NCBI GenBank assembly: GCA_027488855.1
Contig: JAIYAV010000309.1
Location: 1-43,211 of the forward strand
Direction: 5' to 3'
Source of the DNA: Saprospiraceae bacterium
GTDB lineage: Bacteria; Bacteroidota; Bacteroidia; Chitinophagales; Saprospiraceae
DNA length: 43,211 bases
The notes below the pieces were generated by a model. The model saw only the letters and a list, made by a program, of their open reading frames with translations, was not told where the DNA came from and ran no database searches. The translations under genes were made by a program, and so were the position numbers. Below are positions 1 to 8,519 of this stretch, in pieces. How positions within the stretch are numbered: the stretch's first letter is position 1; every line of letters begins with the position of its first letter.

Positions 1-3000
1 AAATACTTCGAAAAATTCAAATGGCGCAACATTGGCCCCTTGCGTGGCGGACGCTCTCTAGGTTGTACCGGAAGTCCTGGTCGACCCAATGAGTACTACT
101 TCGGTGCCACGGGCGGCGGCTTGTGGAAAACCACCGATGGCGGGCAGGAATGGGCCCCCGTAACCGATGGAAAAATTTCCTGCTCCTCGATTGGAGCAGT
201 AGCCGTGGCCGAAACCAATCCCGATGTGGTCTACATTGGCGGGGGTGAAACCCAATTGCGCGGCAGCATCACCCAAGGTGACGGGGTTTACAAATCCACC
301 GATGCAGGCAAAAGCTGGCGGCACCTCGGGTTGAAAGAAACCCAGGCCATCTCCCGCATTCGGGTACATCCCACCAATCCCGACATCGTGTACGTGGGTG
401 CCCTGGGCCATCCCTACGGCGACAATGAGGAACGCGGCCTATTCCGCTCAATGGACGGCGGAAATACCTGGAAAAAAATCCTTTATGTCAGCCCCAAAGC
501 TGGGGTAGCCGACCTGATCATCGACCGCAAAAACCCCAAAATCATCTATGCCACCACCTGGCAGGTGTACCGCAAAACCTGGAAAATGTGGGGCGGCGGC
601 CCCGACTGCAAACTCTGGAAATCGGTCGATGGTGGCGATACCTGGATCGACCTGAGTCGCAACCCAGGCATGCCGACAGGCACTTTGGGCAAAATCGGAA
701 TAACGGTGTCTCCCGTAGACAACAACCGCCTTTGGGCCATCGTCGAAGCCAATGACGGCGGGGTGTACCGCTCTGACGACGCAGGCTGGTCCTGGAAAAA
801 GGTCAACGACGAGCGTAAACTCCGCCAGCGTGCCTTTTATTATTCCCGCATTTATGCCGATCCGTTTGACAAGGATGGTGTGTATTGCCTCAATGTAGAT
901 TTTTACAAATCCACCGATGGCGGGGTCAAATTTGACAAACAAATCAACACCCAGCACGGGGATCACCACGACCTGTGGATCGATCCCAATAATCCCTTGC
1001 GGATGATCATCTCCGACGATGGTGGAGGTGTAGTTTCTGTCAATGGAGGCGAAAGCTGGACGGAACAAGACTATTGTACCACCCAGTTTTACCACGTCAC
1101 CACCACCAACGATGTGCCTTACCATGTGGCTGGTGCCCAGCAAGACAACAGTACCCTGGCCATGCCTAGCGACGGCTGGGATTTTATGCAGGGTGGAGGC
1201 CCCAATCACGGCTGGCATTATGAAGTAGGGGGTGGTGAAAGTGGTTACATCGCGCCACATCCAGTCAACAAAGACTTGTTTTATGCAGGCAGTCAAGGAG
1301 CACTGCTCACCCGCTACGACCGCAGCAATGGGCAAGTTCGGGATATTCAAGTGTATCCTCGCTTTTTTTCTGGCGAGCCAGCTAGCGCCCTACCTGAACG
1401 TTGGCAGTGGACTTACCCGATCGTGTTTTCGCCCAAAGACCCTAACGTACTTTTCACTTGCTCCCAGCACGTGTGGCGCACCAAAGACGATGGGCAAAGT
1501 TGGGAAAAAATCAGCCCAGACCTGACCTACGCTGACCCTGAAACCCTCGGGCCAACGGGTGGCGAAATCACCAAGGACATGAATGGGCCGGAAATTTATG
1601 CGACCGTATTTGCACTGGCTCCTTCCAACCATGATATAAACACCATCTGGGCGGGCTCCGATGATGGCAAAATCCACATCACTCGGGATGGTGGCAAATC
1701 TTGGCAGGATATCACCCCTAAGGATTTGCCCAAAAATTCCGTTGTAGCCATCATTGACGAATCCAAACACCAGCCTGGCACTGCTTACGTGGCCGCCTTC
1801 CGCTATCAGGTGGACGATCGTCAGCCTTACGTGTTTCGCACCCGCGACTTCGGGAAAACCTGGACCAAAATCGTTACGGGTATCGCCGATGGGCATTTTT
1901 CCCGATCAGTGCGGGAAGACCACGTAAGACCAGGATTGCTGTTTTTGGGCACCGAGCATGGCGCGTACGTATCATTCGACGCAGGTGACCACTGGCAATC
2001 CCTACAGTTGAACTTGCCGGATACGCCCATTCGCGATTTGGTGATCAAAGACAATGACGTAGTACTTGGTACCCACGGACGGGGTTTTTGGATTCTGGAC
2101 GACATCCAGCCCTTCCGTCAGCTGACGCTCGAAAACCGCAAGCAACCCGCCATTTTGTTCAAACCAAGCGATGCGATGCGAGGAGTGACCACGGCAGTGT
2201 TCCAGTATTACTTGCAGGAAAAAATGGACTCGGTGAAAATCGAAATCCTGGATGCGCAAGGGAAACTGATTCAGGCCTTCAAAGGCGACAATGTTCCGGT
2301 TCAACGAGGCCCAGGCGGTCCTGGTGGCCCCGGTGCTGGACCCAAACCAGGCGCAGAAGCGGGGCTCAACACCTTCTCCTGGAACCTGCGTTACCCTGGT
2401 GCCACCGTTTTTGATGGCATGATCCTGTGGGGCGCTCGCCCACAAAATGGTCCAAAAGCGCCATTGGGACAGTATCAAGTCAAATTCAGCGCGGGTGCGT
2501 ACAGCCAAACTTATCCCTTCCAAATCCTGATGAATCCCAACCTGAAAGGCATCACGGCAGCGGATTTGCAAGAGCAGTTTGAGGTGGCGATGAAAATCCG
2601 GGACAAGGAAAGTGCGGGCAACGAAGCAGTGATCCGCATCCGCAACCTCCGCAAACAAATGGAAGCGCGGATGAAGGAAACCACCGATGCCAGTTTTACG
2701 GCCGCAGCAAAGGACTTGAATGCCAAACTCACGGTAATTGAAGAGGACTTGTACCAAACCAAAAACCAAAGTGGGCAAGATCCGCTGAACTTCCCGATCA
2801 AGTTGGGCAACCGGATCTCAGCGGTACGGCGCAGTCTGGAATCCGGGGATGCCAAACCAACTGCTGGTGTACACAAGGTTTTTGCGGAGCTGAGCAAGGA
2901 GCTGGAAGGGCATTTGAATAAGTTGGAGAGTACGATTTCTGGAGCGCTGCCGGGCTTGAACAAGCAGTTGACGGCTTTGCAATTGAAGGAGATCAAGGAT

Positions 3001-3015
3001 AAAACTGACAAATAG
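1..3015 (+). CDS. BNR/Vps10-like repeat secreted protein (5' end outside window)
   Basis: The reading frame is open from base 1, so the gene begins upstream. The first window residues (KYFEKFKWRNIGPLRGGRS) align with the region just after the signal peptide of the paralogue at 16.6 kb, so only a short N-terminus is missing. A TTG at 40 is internal, not a start. About eleven Asp-box/BNR motifs are visible (TTDGGQEW, SMDGGNTW, SVDGGDTW, TRDGGKSW and others), as expected for a Sortilin/Vps10-type beta-propeller. A Gly/Pro-rich linker (GPGGPGGPGAGPKPG) follows, then a beta-sandwich-like part and an alpha-helical C-terminus. Such proteins are often annotated as glycosyl hydrolases, but no catalytic activity can be read from the sequence. 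A secreted or periplasmic location is inferred from the paralogue. A large palindromic element lies downstream. Confidence 0.85.
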   Translation, partial: KYFEKFKWRNIGPLRGGRSLGCTGSPGRPNEYYFGATGGGLWKTTDGGQEWAPVTDGKISCSSIGAVAVAETNPDVVYIGGGETQLRGSITQGDGVYKSTDAGKSWRHLGLKETQAISRIRVHPTNPDIVYVGALGHPYGDNEERGLFRSMDGGNTWKKILYVSPKAGVADLIIDRKNPKIIYATTWQVYRKTWKMWGGGPDCKLWKSVDGGDTWIDLSRNPGMPTGTLGKIGITVSPVDNNRLWAIVEANDGGVYRSDDAGWSWKKVNDERKLRQRAFYYSRIYADPFDKDGVYCLNVDFYKSTDGGVKFDKQINTQHGDHHDLWIDPNNPLRMIISDDGGGVVSVNGGESWTEQDYCTTQFYHVTTTNDVPYHVAGAQQDNSTLAMPSDGWDFMQGGGPNHGWHYEVGGGESGYIAPHPVNKDLFYAGSQGALLTRYDRSNGQVRDIQVYPRFFSGEPASALPERWQWTYPIVFSPKDPNVLFTCSQHVWRTKDDGQSWEKISPDLTYADPETLGPTGGEITKDMNGPEIYATVFALAPSNHDINTIWAGSDDGKIHITRDGGKSWQDITPKDLPKNSVVAIIDESKHQPGTAYVAAFRYQVDDRQPYVFRTRDFGKTWTKIVTGIADGHFSRSVREDHVRPGLLFLGTEHGAYVSFDAGDHWQSLQLNLPDTPIRDLVIKDNDVVLGTHGRGFWILDDIQPFRQLTLENRKQPAILFKPSDAMRGVTTAVFQYYLQEKMDSVKIEILDAQGKLIQAFKGDNVPVQRGPGGPGGPGAGPKPGAEAGLNTFSWNLRYPGATVFDGMILWGARPQNGPKAPLGQYQVKFSAGAYSQTYPFQILMNPNLKGITAADLQEQFEVAMKIRDKESAGNEAVIRIRNLRKQMEARMKETTDASFTAAAKDLNAKLTVIEEDLYQTKNQSGQDPLNFPIKLGNRISAVRRSLESGDAKPTAGVHKVFAELSKELEGHLNKLESTISGALPGLNKQLTALQLKEIKDKTDK

Positions 3016-3092
3016 GTGGTTACTCAGAGTGGGGAAATTTGGGGAAATCAACCCAATTTAGACACAGAGCTTCCTGTTTTTTCAAGAGTGAA

Positions 3093-3430
3093 CCAAAGCG
3101 ACATTTTTTAACACAAAGGGCACAAACATGAGTCATCCCGAATTTTTGAAAAGCCAAAATCGGGCATAAACCTAATCGCGGAGCGATTGAATTTTGAATA
3201 GCCCCGGTCGTCCGGGGTAAATCGTCGGGTCAAATTGGCGGCAACCACGGCAGTGGTTGAACTTAATTGAGCAAAAAGTTCAGCCGCATCCGCGGTTGCA
3301 AAACCTTTTGCTACCAAAATGACCCCGGACGACCGGGGCTATTCTAAATTCAACCGCATCCGCGGTTGGCCATTCCAAAAATTTGGGATGACTCATGTTT
3401 GTGTCCTTTGTGCTAATTTTGTCGCTTGTG
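3093..3430. repeat. Composite nested palindromic element, about 340 bp
   Basis: This fills most of the gap between two convergent genes. The outer arms (3093-3157 and 3365-3430) are imperfect reverse complements and contain acaaacatgagtcatccc and its complement gggatgactcatgtttgt. An inner pair of perfect 23-bp arms lies at 3197-3219 and 3322-3344 (core ccccggtcgtccgggg). The centre has further short inverted repeats and two copies of cgcatccgcggttg (3287-3300 and 3355-3368). The outermost sequence (caaagcgaca...cacaaagg) is shared with palindromes at 5.5, 8.2 and 40.5 kb. Short open frames inside it are probably by-products of the repeat. It could be a MITE-like element or a large bidirectional terminator. 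Confidence 0.75.
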
Positions 3431-3462
3431 GTACCACTCGTAATGGCTACTACCCTCAATTT

Positions 3463-3981
3463 TTACTTAAAATGAAGATTATAAGTGGCACCGAGCCCCG
3501 CATGTGGAATATTCCCACCATTAATAGGTTTACGGAATACCTCATTGTAAAAAGCAAAGAGGTTCCAATTGTAGTTGTGGTACCCCAATTGTGGTTTGAT
3601 GAAGAAGCCCCCTTCTGTATTACCCGCATTGGTAACAAAACTGTGACCAGCATCCACGCCAAAAAAGAAGCCATCCCGATCAGGGTACAAGCGAAGAAAT
3701 GCCCCTAGTGGAACCGTACCAAAATCGCTAAAAACGCCTTTGCCAAAAAAGTGGTTGTAGCCTACGCCCAAACCAATTCCAACGTGGTCGGTTTCCATGA
3801 ATTGGGCTTTTAGTTCAAGTCCACCTACAAAATTGCTGATGTTGTCGATCGAACCAGTGGGAACCCCTAGGTTAACACCGAATTTCAGCCAGGAGTTATT
3901 TTTATTGATTTCATCAGTTTGTCCGGATAGATTGCCACAAATCAACACGCTTGCCAGCAACCCAAAAAGTAAATTTTTCAT
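3463..3981 (-). CDS. Small secreted protein, probable outer-membrane beta-barrel
   Basis: The 172-residue product starts with a clear Sec signal peptide (MKNLLFGLLASVLICGNLSGQ, cleavage near residue 20). The rest is rich in alternating aromatic and glycine residues (GVGYNHFFGKGVF, GYHNYNWNLFAFYNE) and ends in GLGATYNLHFK, a terminal beta-strand typical of small outer-membrane barrels. I recognise no specific family. It is convergent with the BNR gene and divergent from the YeiH-type transporter. An uncharacterised OmpA/OprF-like 8-stranded barrel is the most likely fold, by inference only. Confidence 0.7.
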   Translation of the reverse strand: MKNLLFGLLASVLICGNLSGQTDEINKNNSWLKFGVNLGVPTGSIDNISNFVGGLELKAQFMETDHVGIGLGVGYNHFFGKGVFSDFGTVPLGAFLRLYPDRDGFFFGVDAGHSFVTNAGNTEGGFFIKPQLGYHNYNWNLFAFYNEVFRKPINGGNIPHAGLGATYNLHFK

Positions 3982-4157
3982 ATGCAGTGTTTTGGTTTAC
4001 GATACTGCATCTAATCTTATTCCAGGCTAATAAATGCCAATTTGGGTAGCAAAAATGGCTTTTGCCAAAAAAATGGGGCTTCTTCTCCCCAGAGTGGGAA
4101 ATGATGAACCTGATTCAAATATTCTCTTCATTCATTTTCTTCATTAAAAAATTAAAC

Positions 4158-4165
4158 TAGTTTTG
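4158..4165 (+). promoter_or_regulatory. Candidate -7 promoter element TAGTTTTG
   Basis: Exact match to the Bacteroidota -7 consensus TAnnTTTG, 34 bp before the ATG of the YeiH-type transporter. No clear -33 TTTG is seen at the usual spacing, so support is partial. Confidence 0.35.
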
Positions 4166-4199
4166 GCATCATCTATCAATCCTTCACAAAACAAGTTCA

Positions 4200-5465
4200 A
4201 TGGAAGTTTCTAGCGCTCCGAAGCGGGCTATTCTCCACGAAGATTGGGCCTCTGTCGCCATCGGATTCACCATTATAACCCTGGCCGTTGGTTTGTTTGT
4301 ACTACCCGCGCCAGATTACGGTTGGAAAACGGGTTCAGAACTACTCGGCGGGGTGTTTTCTGGGGCTAATTTGGGAAAAATAGCTGCCCAGTTTTTATTC
4401 GTCTACGTTGGAGGAACACTAGGAGTGCTGCTGACTGGAGGCAAGTTGGGTTCTTTTTTGAAGGGATTTCCACTCTTGTTTTTGCTCACGCTGCTTGCAC
4501 AAGTCCTGGCGGGCAATGGTTTCATCAAATCCCTCAATCTGGAGGCGGTGATTTTTAGTTTGTTGCTGGGTTTGATCATTCGGCAGGTGTTTGAACTACC
4601 CGCATGGTTCAGCGCGGCACTAACTACCGAATTGTTCGTTAAAATTGGCCTGGTCTTGCTGGGCAGTAGTGTGATTTTTTCGGACATCCTCAAAAACGGC
4701 ACCCTGGGTTTGATTCAATCGCTAGTGGTAGTGCTCAGTGTATGGTATTTTTCTTATTGGTTGTGCCGCCGTTGGAAAATTGATGAAGAAATGTCGTTCA
4801 TGTTGTCCAGTGCAGTGTCCATTTGTGGAGTGTCCGCAGCGATTGCTACCGCTGGTGCAATCAATGGCGACAGCAAAAAATTGTCCTTTGTCGTGTCGAT
4901 CGTACTGATCGTGGCCATCCCGATGATGATCTTTATGCCGATGCTAGCCAACTATATGGGACTTTCACAAGAAATTACCGGTGCCTGGTTGGGTGGTACC
5001 ATCGATACCTCGGGTGCAGTGGTTGCTTCGGGCACAATGGTAGGTGAAAAGGCGTTGGAAGTAAGCACCATTGTGAAGTTTTCACAAAATGTATTGCTGG
5101 GTATCGCAGCCTTTTTCATCAGCTTGTACTGGACTTTGACTGGTAAACAGTCTGAGGGAATGAAAGTAGAAAAACCAACCGTCAAAATAATTTGGGATCG
5201 TTTCCCCAAGTTTGTGTTGGGCTTTCTGGTAGCCTCTCTGATCTTTTCTTTCATCCTGGAACCCGATACCGTCAAGGAAGTAAAGGGGCATTTGAAGAAT
5301 ATTCAGACTTTGTGGTTTGGATTGGCTTTTACGAGTATTGGTTTGGAAACGAAGTTTTCCGATCTGTTTAAGGATGGATTTAGGAAGCCGTTTTGGGCGT
5401 TTTTGATCGCTCAGTTTTTTAATATTATAGTAACCTTGGTTTTGGCTTACCTTTTGTTTCGATAG
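4200..5465 (+). CDS. YeiH/UPF0324-family putative sulfate exporter
   Basis: The 421-residue polytopic membrane protein has about ten or eleven hydrophobic segments. It carries the conserved core of the YeiH/UPF0324 family: SFMLSSAVSICGVSAAIATAG around residues 200-220 and GGTIDTSGAVVASGTMVGEKAL around 265-285. Members are annotated as putative sulfate exporters, but the substrate is unproven. The length is somewhat above the usual 330-350 residues because of a longer cytoplasmic N-terminus and a loop near 315-330. It is monocistronic: the gene downstream is convergent and a cacaaagg-type palindrome separates the two. Confidence 0.85.
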   Translation: MEVSSAPKRAILHEDWASVAIGFTIITLAVGLFVLPAPDYGWKTGSELLGGVFSGANLGKIAAQFLFVYVGGTLGVLLTGGKLGSFLKGFPLLFLLTLLAQVLAGNGFIKSLNLEAVIFSLLLGLIIRQVFELPAWFSAALTTELFVKIGLVLLGSSVIFSDILKNGTLGLIQSLVVVLSVWYFSYWLCRRWKIDEEMSFMLSSAVSICGVSAAIATAGAINGDSKKLSFVVSIVLIVAIPMMIFMPMLANYMGLSQEITGAWLGGTIDTSGAVVASGTMVGEKALEVSTIVKFSQNVLLGIAAFFISLYWTLTGKQSEGMKVEKPTVKIIWDRFPKFVLGFLVASLIFSFILEPDTVKEVKGHLKNIQTLWFGLAFTSIGLETKFSDLFKDGFRKPFWAFLIAQFFNIIVTLVLAYLLFR

Positions 5466-5487
5466 GTATTTGGGCATCAGGATGAAA

Positions 5488-5620
5488 CAAAAGCGACACT
5501 TTAATTAGCACAGAGGAAAAAAAAGAGGGCGCAGAGGACACAAAGTTAGACGTTGACGACGCTTATCTCTGTGTCCTTTGTGCCCTCTTTTTTTCCTCTG
5601 TGATAATAAAATGCCGCTTT
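5488..5620. repeat. cacaaagg-family palindrome, copy 2
   Basis: Imperfect inverted repeat between convergent genes. The left arm (5488-5546) runs aaagcgacac...cacagaggaaaa...ggacacaaag; the right arm (5566-5620) runs ctgtgtcctttgtgccctc...cctctgtgat...gccgcttt. The loop contains gttagacgttgacgacgct, which is conserved in the copies at 8.2 kb and, inverted, at 40.5 kb. It may act as a bidirectional terminator for the two genes it separates. Confidence 0.8.
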
Positions 5621-5640
5621 GGCATTACACAGTGTTCCTC

Positions 5641-5991
5641 TTACGCCGAAAACGAAGTTCCACAGCCACAAGTTTCCTTGGCATTCGGATTATTGAAGGC
5701 GAATCCACGGTTTTCCAAACCCTCTTGCCAGTCAATTTCCATTCCTAGCAGGTAAATGGCGTGGCTTTTTTGCATCAACACATTGACACCTTCGATCTCG
5801 TAAGTGGAATCGTTGTCTTTGGGCTCATCGAATCCCAACATATAGGAAAACCCTGAGCAGCCGCCACCTTTCACACCGATGCGCAGGGCATAGTGGTCGG
5901 GAATATTTTGTTCCGCTTTGATGCGTTGTAGTTGTTTAACGGCGCCAGCGGTTAGCGTAATCGGTTTTGCTTCAGTCAACACTTCGCTCAT
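5641..5991 (-). CDS. HesB/IscA/ErpA-type iron-sulfur cluster assembly protein
   Basis: The 116-residue A-type carrier has the three conserved cysteines in their usual places: C45 in GGGCSGFSY, and C108 and C110 in ETCGCGTSF. The family accepts [Fe-S] clusters from a scaffold and passes them to apoproteins in the cytoplasm. Length and motifs match full-length IscA/ErpA/SufA proteins; which subfamily cannot be settled here because no isc or suf genes are nearby. A candidate -7 element lies about 30 bp upstream of the ATG, so it is probably transcribed alone. Confidence 0.93.
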   Translation of the reverse strand: MSEVLTEAKPITLTAGAVKQLQRIKAEQNIPDHYALRIGVKGGGCSGFSYMLGFDEPKDNDSTYEIEGVNVLMQKSHAIYLLGMEIDWQEGLENRGFAFNNPNAKETCGCGTSFSA

Positions 5992-6021
5992 GCTGTAGTT
6001 TATTTAGATTGAATCTAAGTG

Positions 6022-6029
6022 CAAAGATA
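6022..6029 (-). promoter_or_regulatory. Candidate -7 promoter element TATCTTTG (minus strand)
   Basis: caaagata on the plus strand gives TATCTTTG, an exact TAnnTTTG match about 30 bp upstream of the Fe-S carrier start. The same octamer precedes the ruvX-like gene and the Rpn-type nuclease in this window. Confidence 0.45.
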
Positions 6030-6141
6030 CAATTTTTGAAACACCATTAGTGCTTTTTTAGTTGTGTGCACAAGAAAAATTTCAGGAAAATCGTTGTAAG
6101 CCGCTACCTTTACAGCTGTTTTTATCAGAAAAAAATTAACT

Positions 6142-6687
6142 ATGGATTTGATGCCCGCTTTGCTCGAGGTTTTGAAATTTGCCATTGCAGCCTTGATTGT
6201 GTACGCCATTCTCAAAGATTTATTAAAAAGCTACTTTGAGTCCCGGGCAGCGCTCCCCCTGCCCGTTCAACAAACACCTACGGCACTTCCCGCTAATGAT
6301 AGTCTGCTCACCATACGATTACAAGCTTATGAGCGCATGGCGCTTTATTGCGAACGCATTGCACCCGAAAACCTGTTGATGCGCCTTCGCCCTGACGGTG
6401 TGAACATCGCCGAATACAAACTGGCTTTGATGCTGAACATCCGGCAGGAGTACGAGCACAATGTGACCCAACAAATTTACCTCTCACCACAATTGTGGCA
6501 AATCATCAAAATGGCGGGTGATGACACCCTAAACGTGATAGCCCATGCATCCGAAGGATTGGACAACAAAGCCGACGCCCGCCAATTGCACGACAACATC
6601 ATCAGCATCTCTAGCCAACGTGGTGGGGGGGCTTCTGAAAAAGCGCTACAAGCCTTGAAAACTGAAGTGGCGAGCTTTTTAGGATAA
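6142..6687 (+). CDS. Membrane-anchored conserved protein of unknown function
   Basis: The 181-residue product has one N-terminal transmembrane helix (about residues 7-25, LLEVLKFAIAALIVYAILKDL), then a Pro-rich linker and a soluble helical domain (LTIRLQAYERMALYCERIAPENLLMRL, about 50-80; QEYEHNVTQQIYLSPQLWQII, about 95-118). The layout matches an uncharacterised Bacteroidota family of anchored cytoplasmic proteins (possibly DUF7935, from memory). Function is unknown. It is divergent from the Fe-S carrier and is followed by a 78-bp palindrome. Confidence 0.75.
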   Translation: MDLMPALLEVLKFAIAALIVYAILKDLLKSYFESRAALPLPVQQTPTALPANDSLLTIRLQAYERMALYCERIAPENLLMRLRPDGVNIAEYKLALMLNIRQEYEHNVTQQIYLSPQLWQIIKMAGDDTLNVIAHASEGLDNKADARQLHDNIISISSQRGGGASEKALQALKTEVASFLG

Positions 6688-6693
6688 GACAAA

Positions 6694-6771
6694 TGACGAA
6701 TGATTCGAGTGACGAATGACGAATTTCCAGACAGCCTAAAATTCGTCATTCGTCATTCGAGTTATTCGTCA
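6694..6771. repeat. Long near-perfect palindrome (tgacgaat units)
   Basis: Two 33-bp arms (6694-6726 and 6739-6771) differ at about three positions and enclose a loop of roughly 12 nt. Each arm contains several copies of tgacgaat or attcgtca. It lies between two genes on the same strand. No U-tract follows, so a canonical intrinsic terminator is not evident, but a stem of this length could still stop transcription. Confidence 0.75.
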
Positions 6772-6848
6772 CTCCTCAAAGCGGATTTGCATTTTTTCGT
6801 TATCTTGTCCTAGACAAATAAACACCAAACGGAAAAACCAAATTTGCC

Positions 6849-8141
6849 ATGACTACACGTCGGAATTTCCTCCAAAAATTCAGTGCATTAGCCGCCTTAG
6901 GTGCTACTCCACCTTTTTTAGACAGTGCTCAGGGTAAGAGCTTTTTGCAGAGCATCGAGCGCATCAATGCCACAAGTCTGGAAGACAGCATCCAGGATGA
7001 AACCTTTTGGTACCAGGTCCGCCAGGCTTATACCGTTTCATCGGCCCTGATCAACCTCAACAATGGTGGCGTTTGCCCGCAACCCAAGGTGGTACAAGAG
7101 GCCGTCGAGCGCTACAATCGCCTGAGCAACGAAACACCCTCCTACTACATGTGGCGCACCCTGGACGAAGGCCGTGAACCCCTGCGCCGCCGTTTGGCTG
7201 ATTTGGCTGGTGTCTCTCAAGACGAAGTGGCCATCAACCGCAACTCCTCTGAAGCCCTGGAAACCGTCATTTTTGGCCTGCGCCTGCAAGCTGGTGATGA
7301 GGTGGTGCTGACCAAACAGGATTACCCCAACATGATCAATGCCTGGAAACAACGGGAAAAACGGGATGGCATCGTCCTGAAATGGATCAATCTGGAATTG
7401 CCTTCCGAAGATAAAAACTACCTGGTCAAAAGTTATGTGGACGCGTTCAGCGCCAAAACCAAGGTCGTGCAAATCACCCACCTCATCAACTGGATGGGGC
7501 AGATTTTACCCGTCAAAGAAATTGCGAAAGAAGCCCATAAACGGGGCATTGAAGTGCTGGTCGACGGCGCGCATACTTTTGCCCATTTCCAATATTCGGT
7601 GGCTGATTTGGATTGCGATTATTTCGGCACCAGTTTGCACAAGTGGCTTTGTGCCCCATTTGGCAGTGGGATGTTGTATGTAAAGAAGGAAAAAATCAAA
7701 AACCTATACCCGTTGTTGGCTGCCCCAGATGCGGAAAGTGAAGACATTCGCAAGTTTGAAAACCTGGGCACCCGCTCTTTTGCCATTGAGCAGGGCATCA
7801 ATCAGGCCATCGATTTCCACGAGATGATCGGGGGCGAGCGCAAAGAAAAACGTCTGCATTACCTGAAAAACTACTGGGCGGAAAAAGCCAATGCCATGCC
7901 CAAGGTGAAAGTTAAAACCTCGCTCAAGCTCGAATATGGCTGCGCCATTGGTTTGCTTACCGTGGAGGGGAAAAAACCTGCCGAAGTCTCCAATTTTTTA
8001 CACCAAAACTATAAAATCCACAACGTAGCTATTGAGTGGGAAAACATCAAAGGGGTCCGCCTGACGCCGAATGTGTACACCACGACGCGCGAATTGGATA
8101 CCTTGGTGAAAGCGATTGAACAGTTCAGCAAGCAGGTGTGA
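6849..8141 (+). CDS. Tat-exported class V aminotransferase family protein
   Basis: The 430-residue PLP enzyme of fold type I resembles the isopenicillin-N epimerase/cysteine-desulfurase branch. The N-terminus TTRRNFLQKFSALAALGA has a twin-arginine motif followed by a hydrophobic stretch, so export of the folded, cofactor-loaded enzyme by Tat is likely. PLP-binding features are visible: NRNSSEALETVIFGL (about 130-145), the pyridine-N aspartate D239 in VDGAHTF, and the Schiff-base lysine K265 in TSLHKWLCAPFG. The substrate cannot be deduced. A cysteine desulfurase role is less likely because no catalytic-loop Cys is evident. It stands alone between two palindromes. Confidence 0.85.
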   Translation: MTTRRNFLQKFSALAALGATPPFLDSAQGKSFLQSIERINATSLEDSIQDETFWYQVRQAYTVSSALINLNNGGVCPQPKVVQEAVERYNRLSNETPSYYMWRTLDEGREPLRRRLADLAGVSQDEVAINRNSSEALETVIFGLRLQAGDEVVLTKQDYPNMINAWKQREKRDGIVLKWINLELPSEDKNYLVKSYVDAFSAKTKVVQITHLINWMGQILPVKEIAKEAHKRGIEVLVDGAHTFAHFQYSVADLDCDYFGTSLHKWLCAPFGSGMLYVKKEKIKNLYPLLAAPDAESEDIRKFENLGTRSFAIEQGINQAIDFHEMIGGERKEKRLHYLKNYWAEKANAMPKVKVKTSLKLEYGCAIGLLTVEGKKPAEVSNFLHQNYKIHNVAIEWENIKGVRLTPNVYTTTRELDTLVKAIEQFSKQV

Positions 8142-8193
8142 ATTGGGAATTCGTACCATGGAAACATTCGTCGTCCCGGATTTTCAAAATAAT

Positions 8194-8325
8194 TCCAAAG
8201 CGACATAATTTTCACAAAGAAAACACAAAGAGGCACAAAGGACACAGAGTTAGACGTAGACGACGCTTCGCTTTGTGTCCTTTGTGTCCTCTTTTTTTTC
8301 TTTGTGATAAAGAAATGTCGCTCTT
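8194..8325. repeat. cacaaagg-family palindrome, copy 3
   Basis: Same design as copy 2: caaagcgacataatttt...cacaaaggacacagag, loop gttagacgtagacgacgctt, then ctttgtgtcctttgtgtcctc...aaatgtcgctcttg. It is flanked by partial outer-arm sequences like those of the 3.1-kb element (cgtcccggattttc at 8172-8185; ggggatgactcatg near 8347-8360). Here it lies between genes on the same strand. Confidence 0.8.
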
Positions 8326-8395
8326 GTAGTGTTTATGAAAAAATTGGGGATGACTCATGTTTTTCAATACGCCTTAAACGCACTTCAAATGCACA

Positions 8396-8458
8396 TCCAT
8401 TCGGAGTCCATTTCTATCCATTCGGAAACAAATCCTAACCATTGGGAAAAAATCCTCC
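8396..8458 (+). promoter_or_regulatory. Three direct repeats with 21-bp period upstream of the 7TM kinase
   Basis: atccattcgga occurs at 8396-8406 and again at 8417-8427, and a related aaccattggga at 8438-8448. The spacing is exactly 21 bp, about two helical turns, placing the sites on one face of the DNA. They lie 60-120 bp before the kinase start, a suitable place for an operator. The binding protein is unknown. Confidence 0.45.
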
Positions 8459-8519
8459 TATCTCCTGATCATTTGTAACTACCTTTAAATTGAACTTTTC
8501 CAAGCACCAATGCCTGATT

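Noticed and set aside
448..1350. 300-codon open frame on the minus strand within the first BNR gene
   Set aside because: It is antisense to a clear repeat-protein frame, has no recognisable family, and similar antisense frames recur in the BNR paralogue because of shared codon patterns.
3108..3708. Short open frames in the composite palindrome
   Set aside because: They are made of the inverted-repeat arms themselves (TPDDRGYSKFNR appears in both directions) and match no protein.
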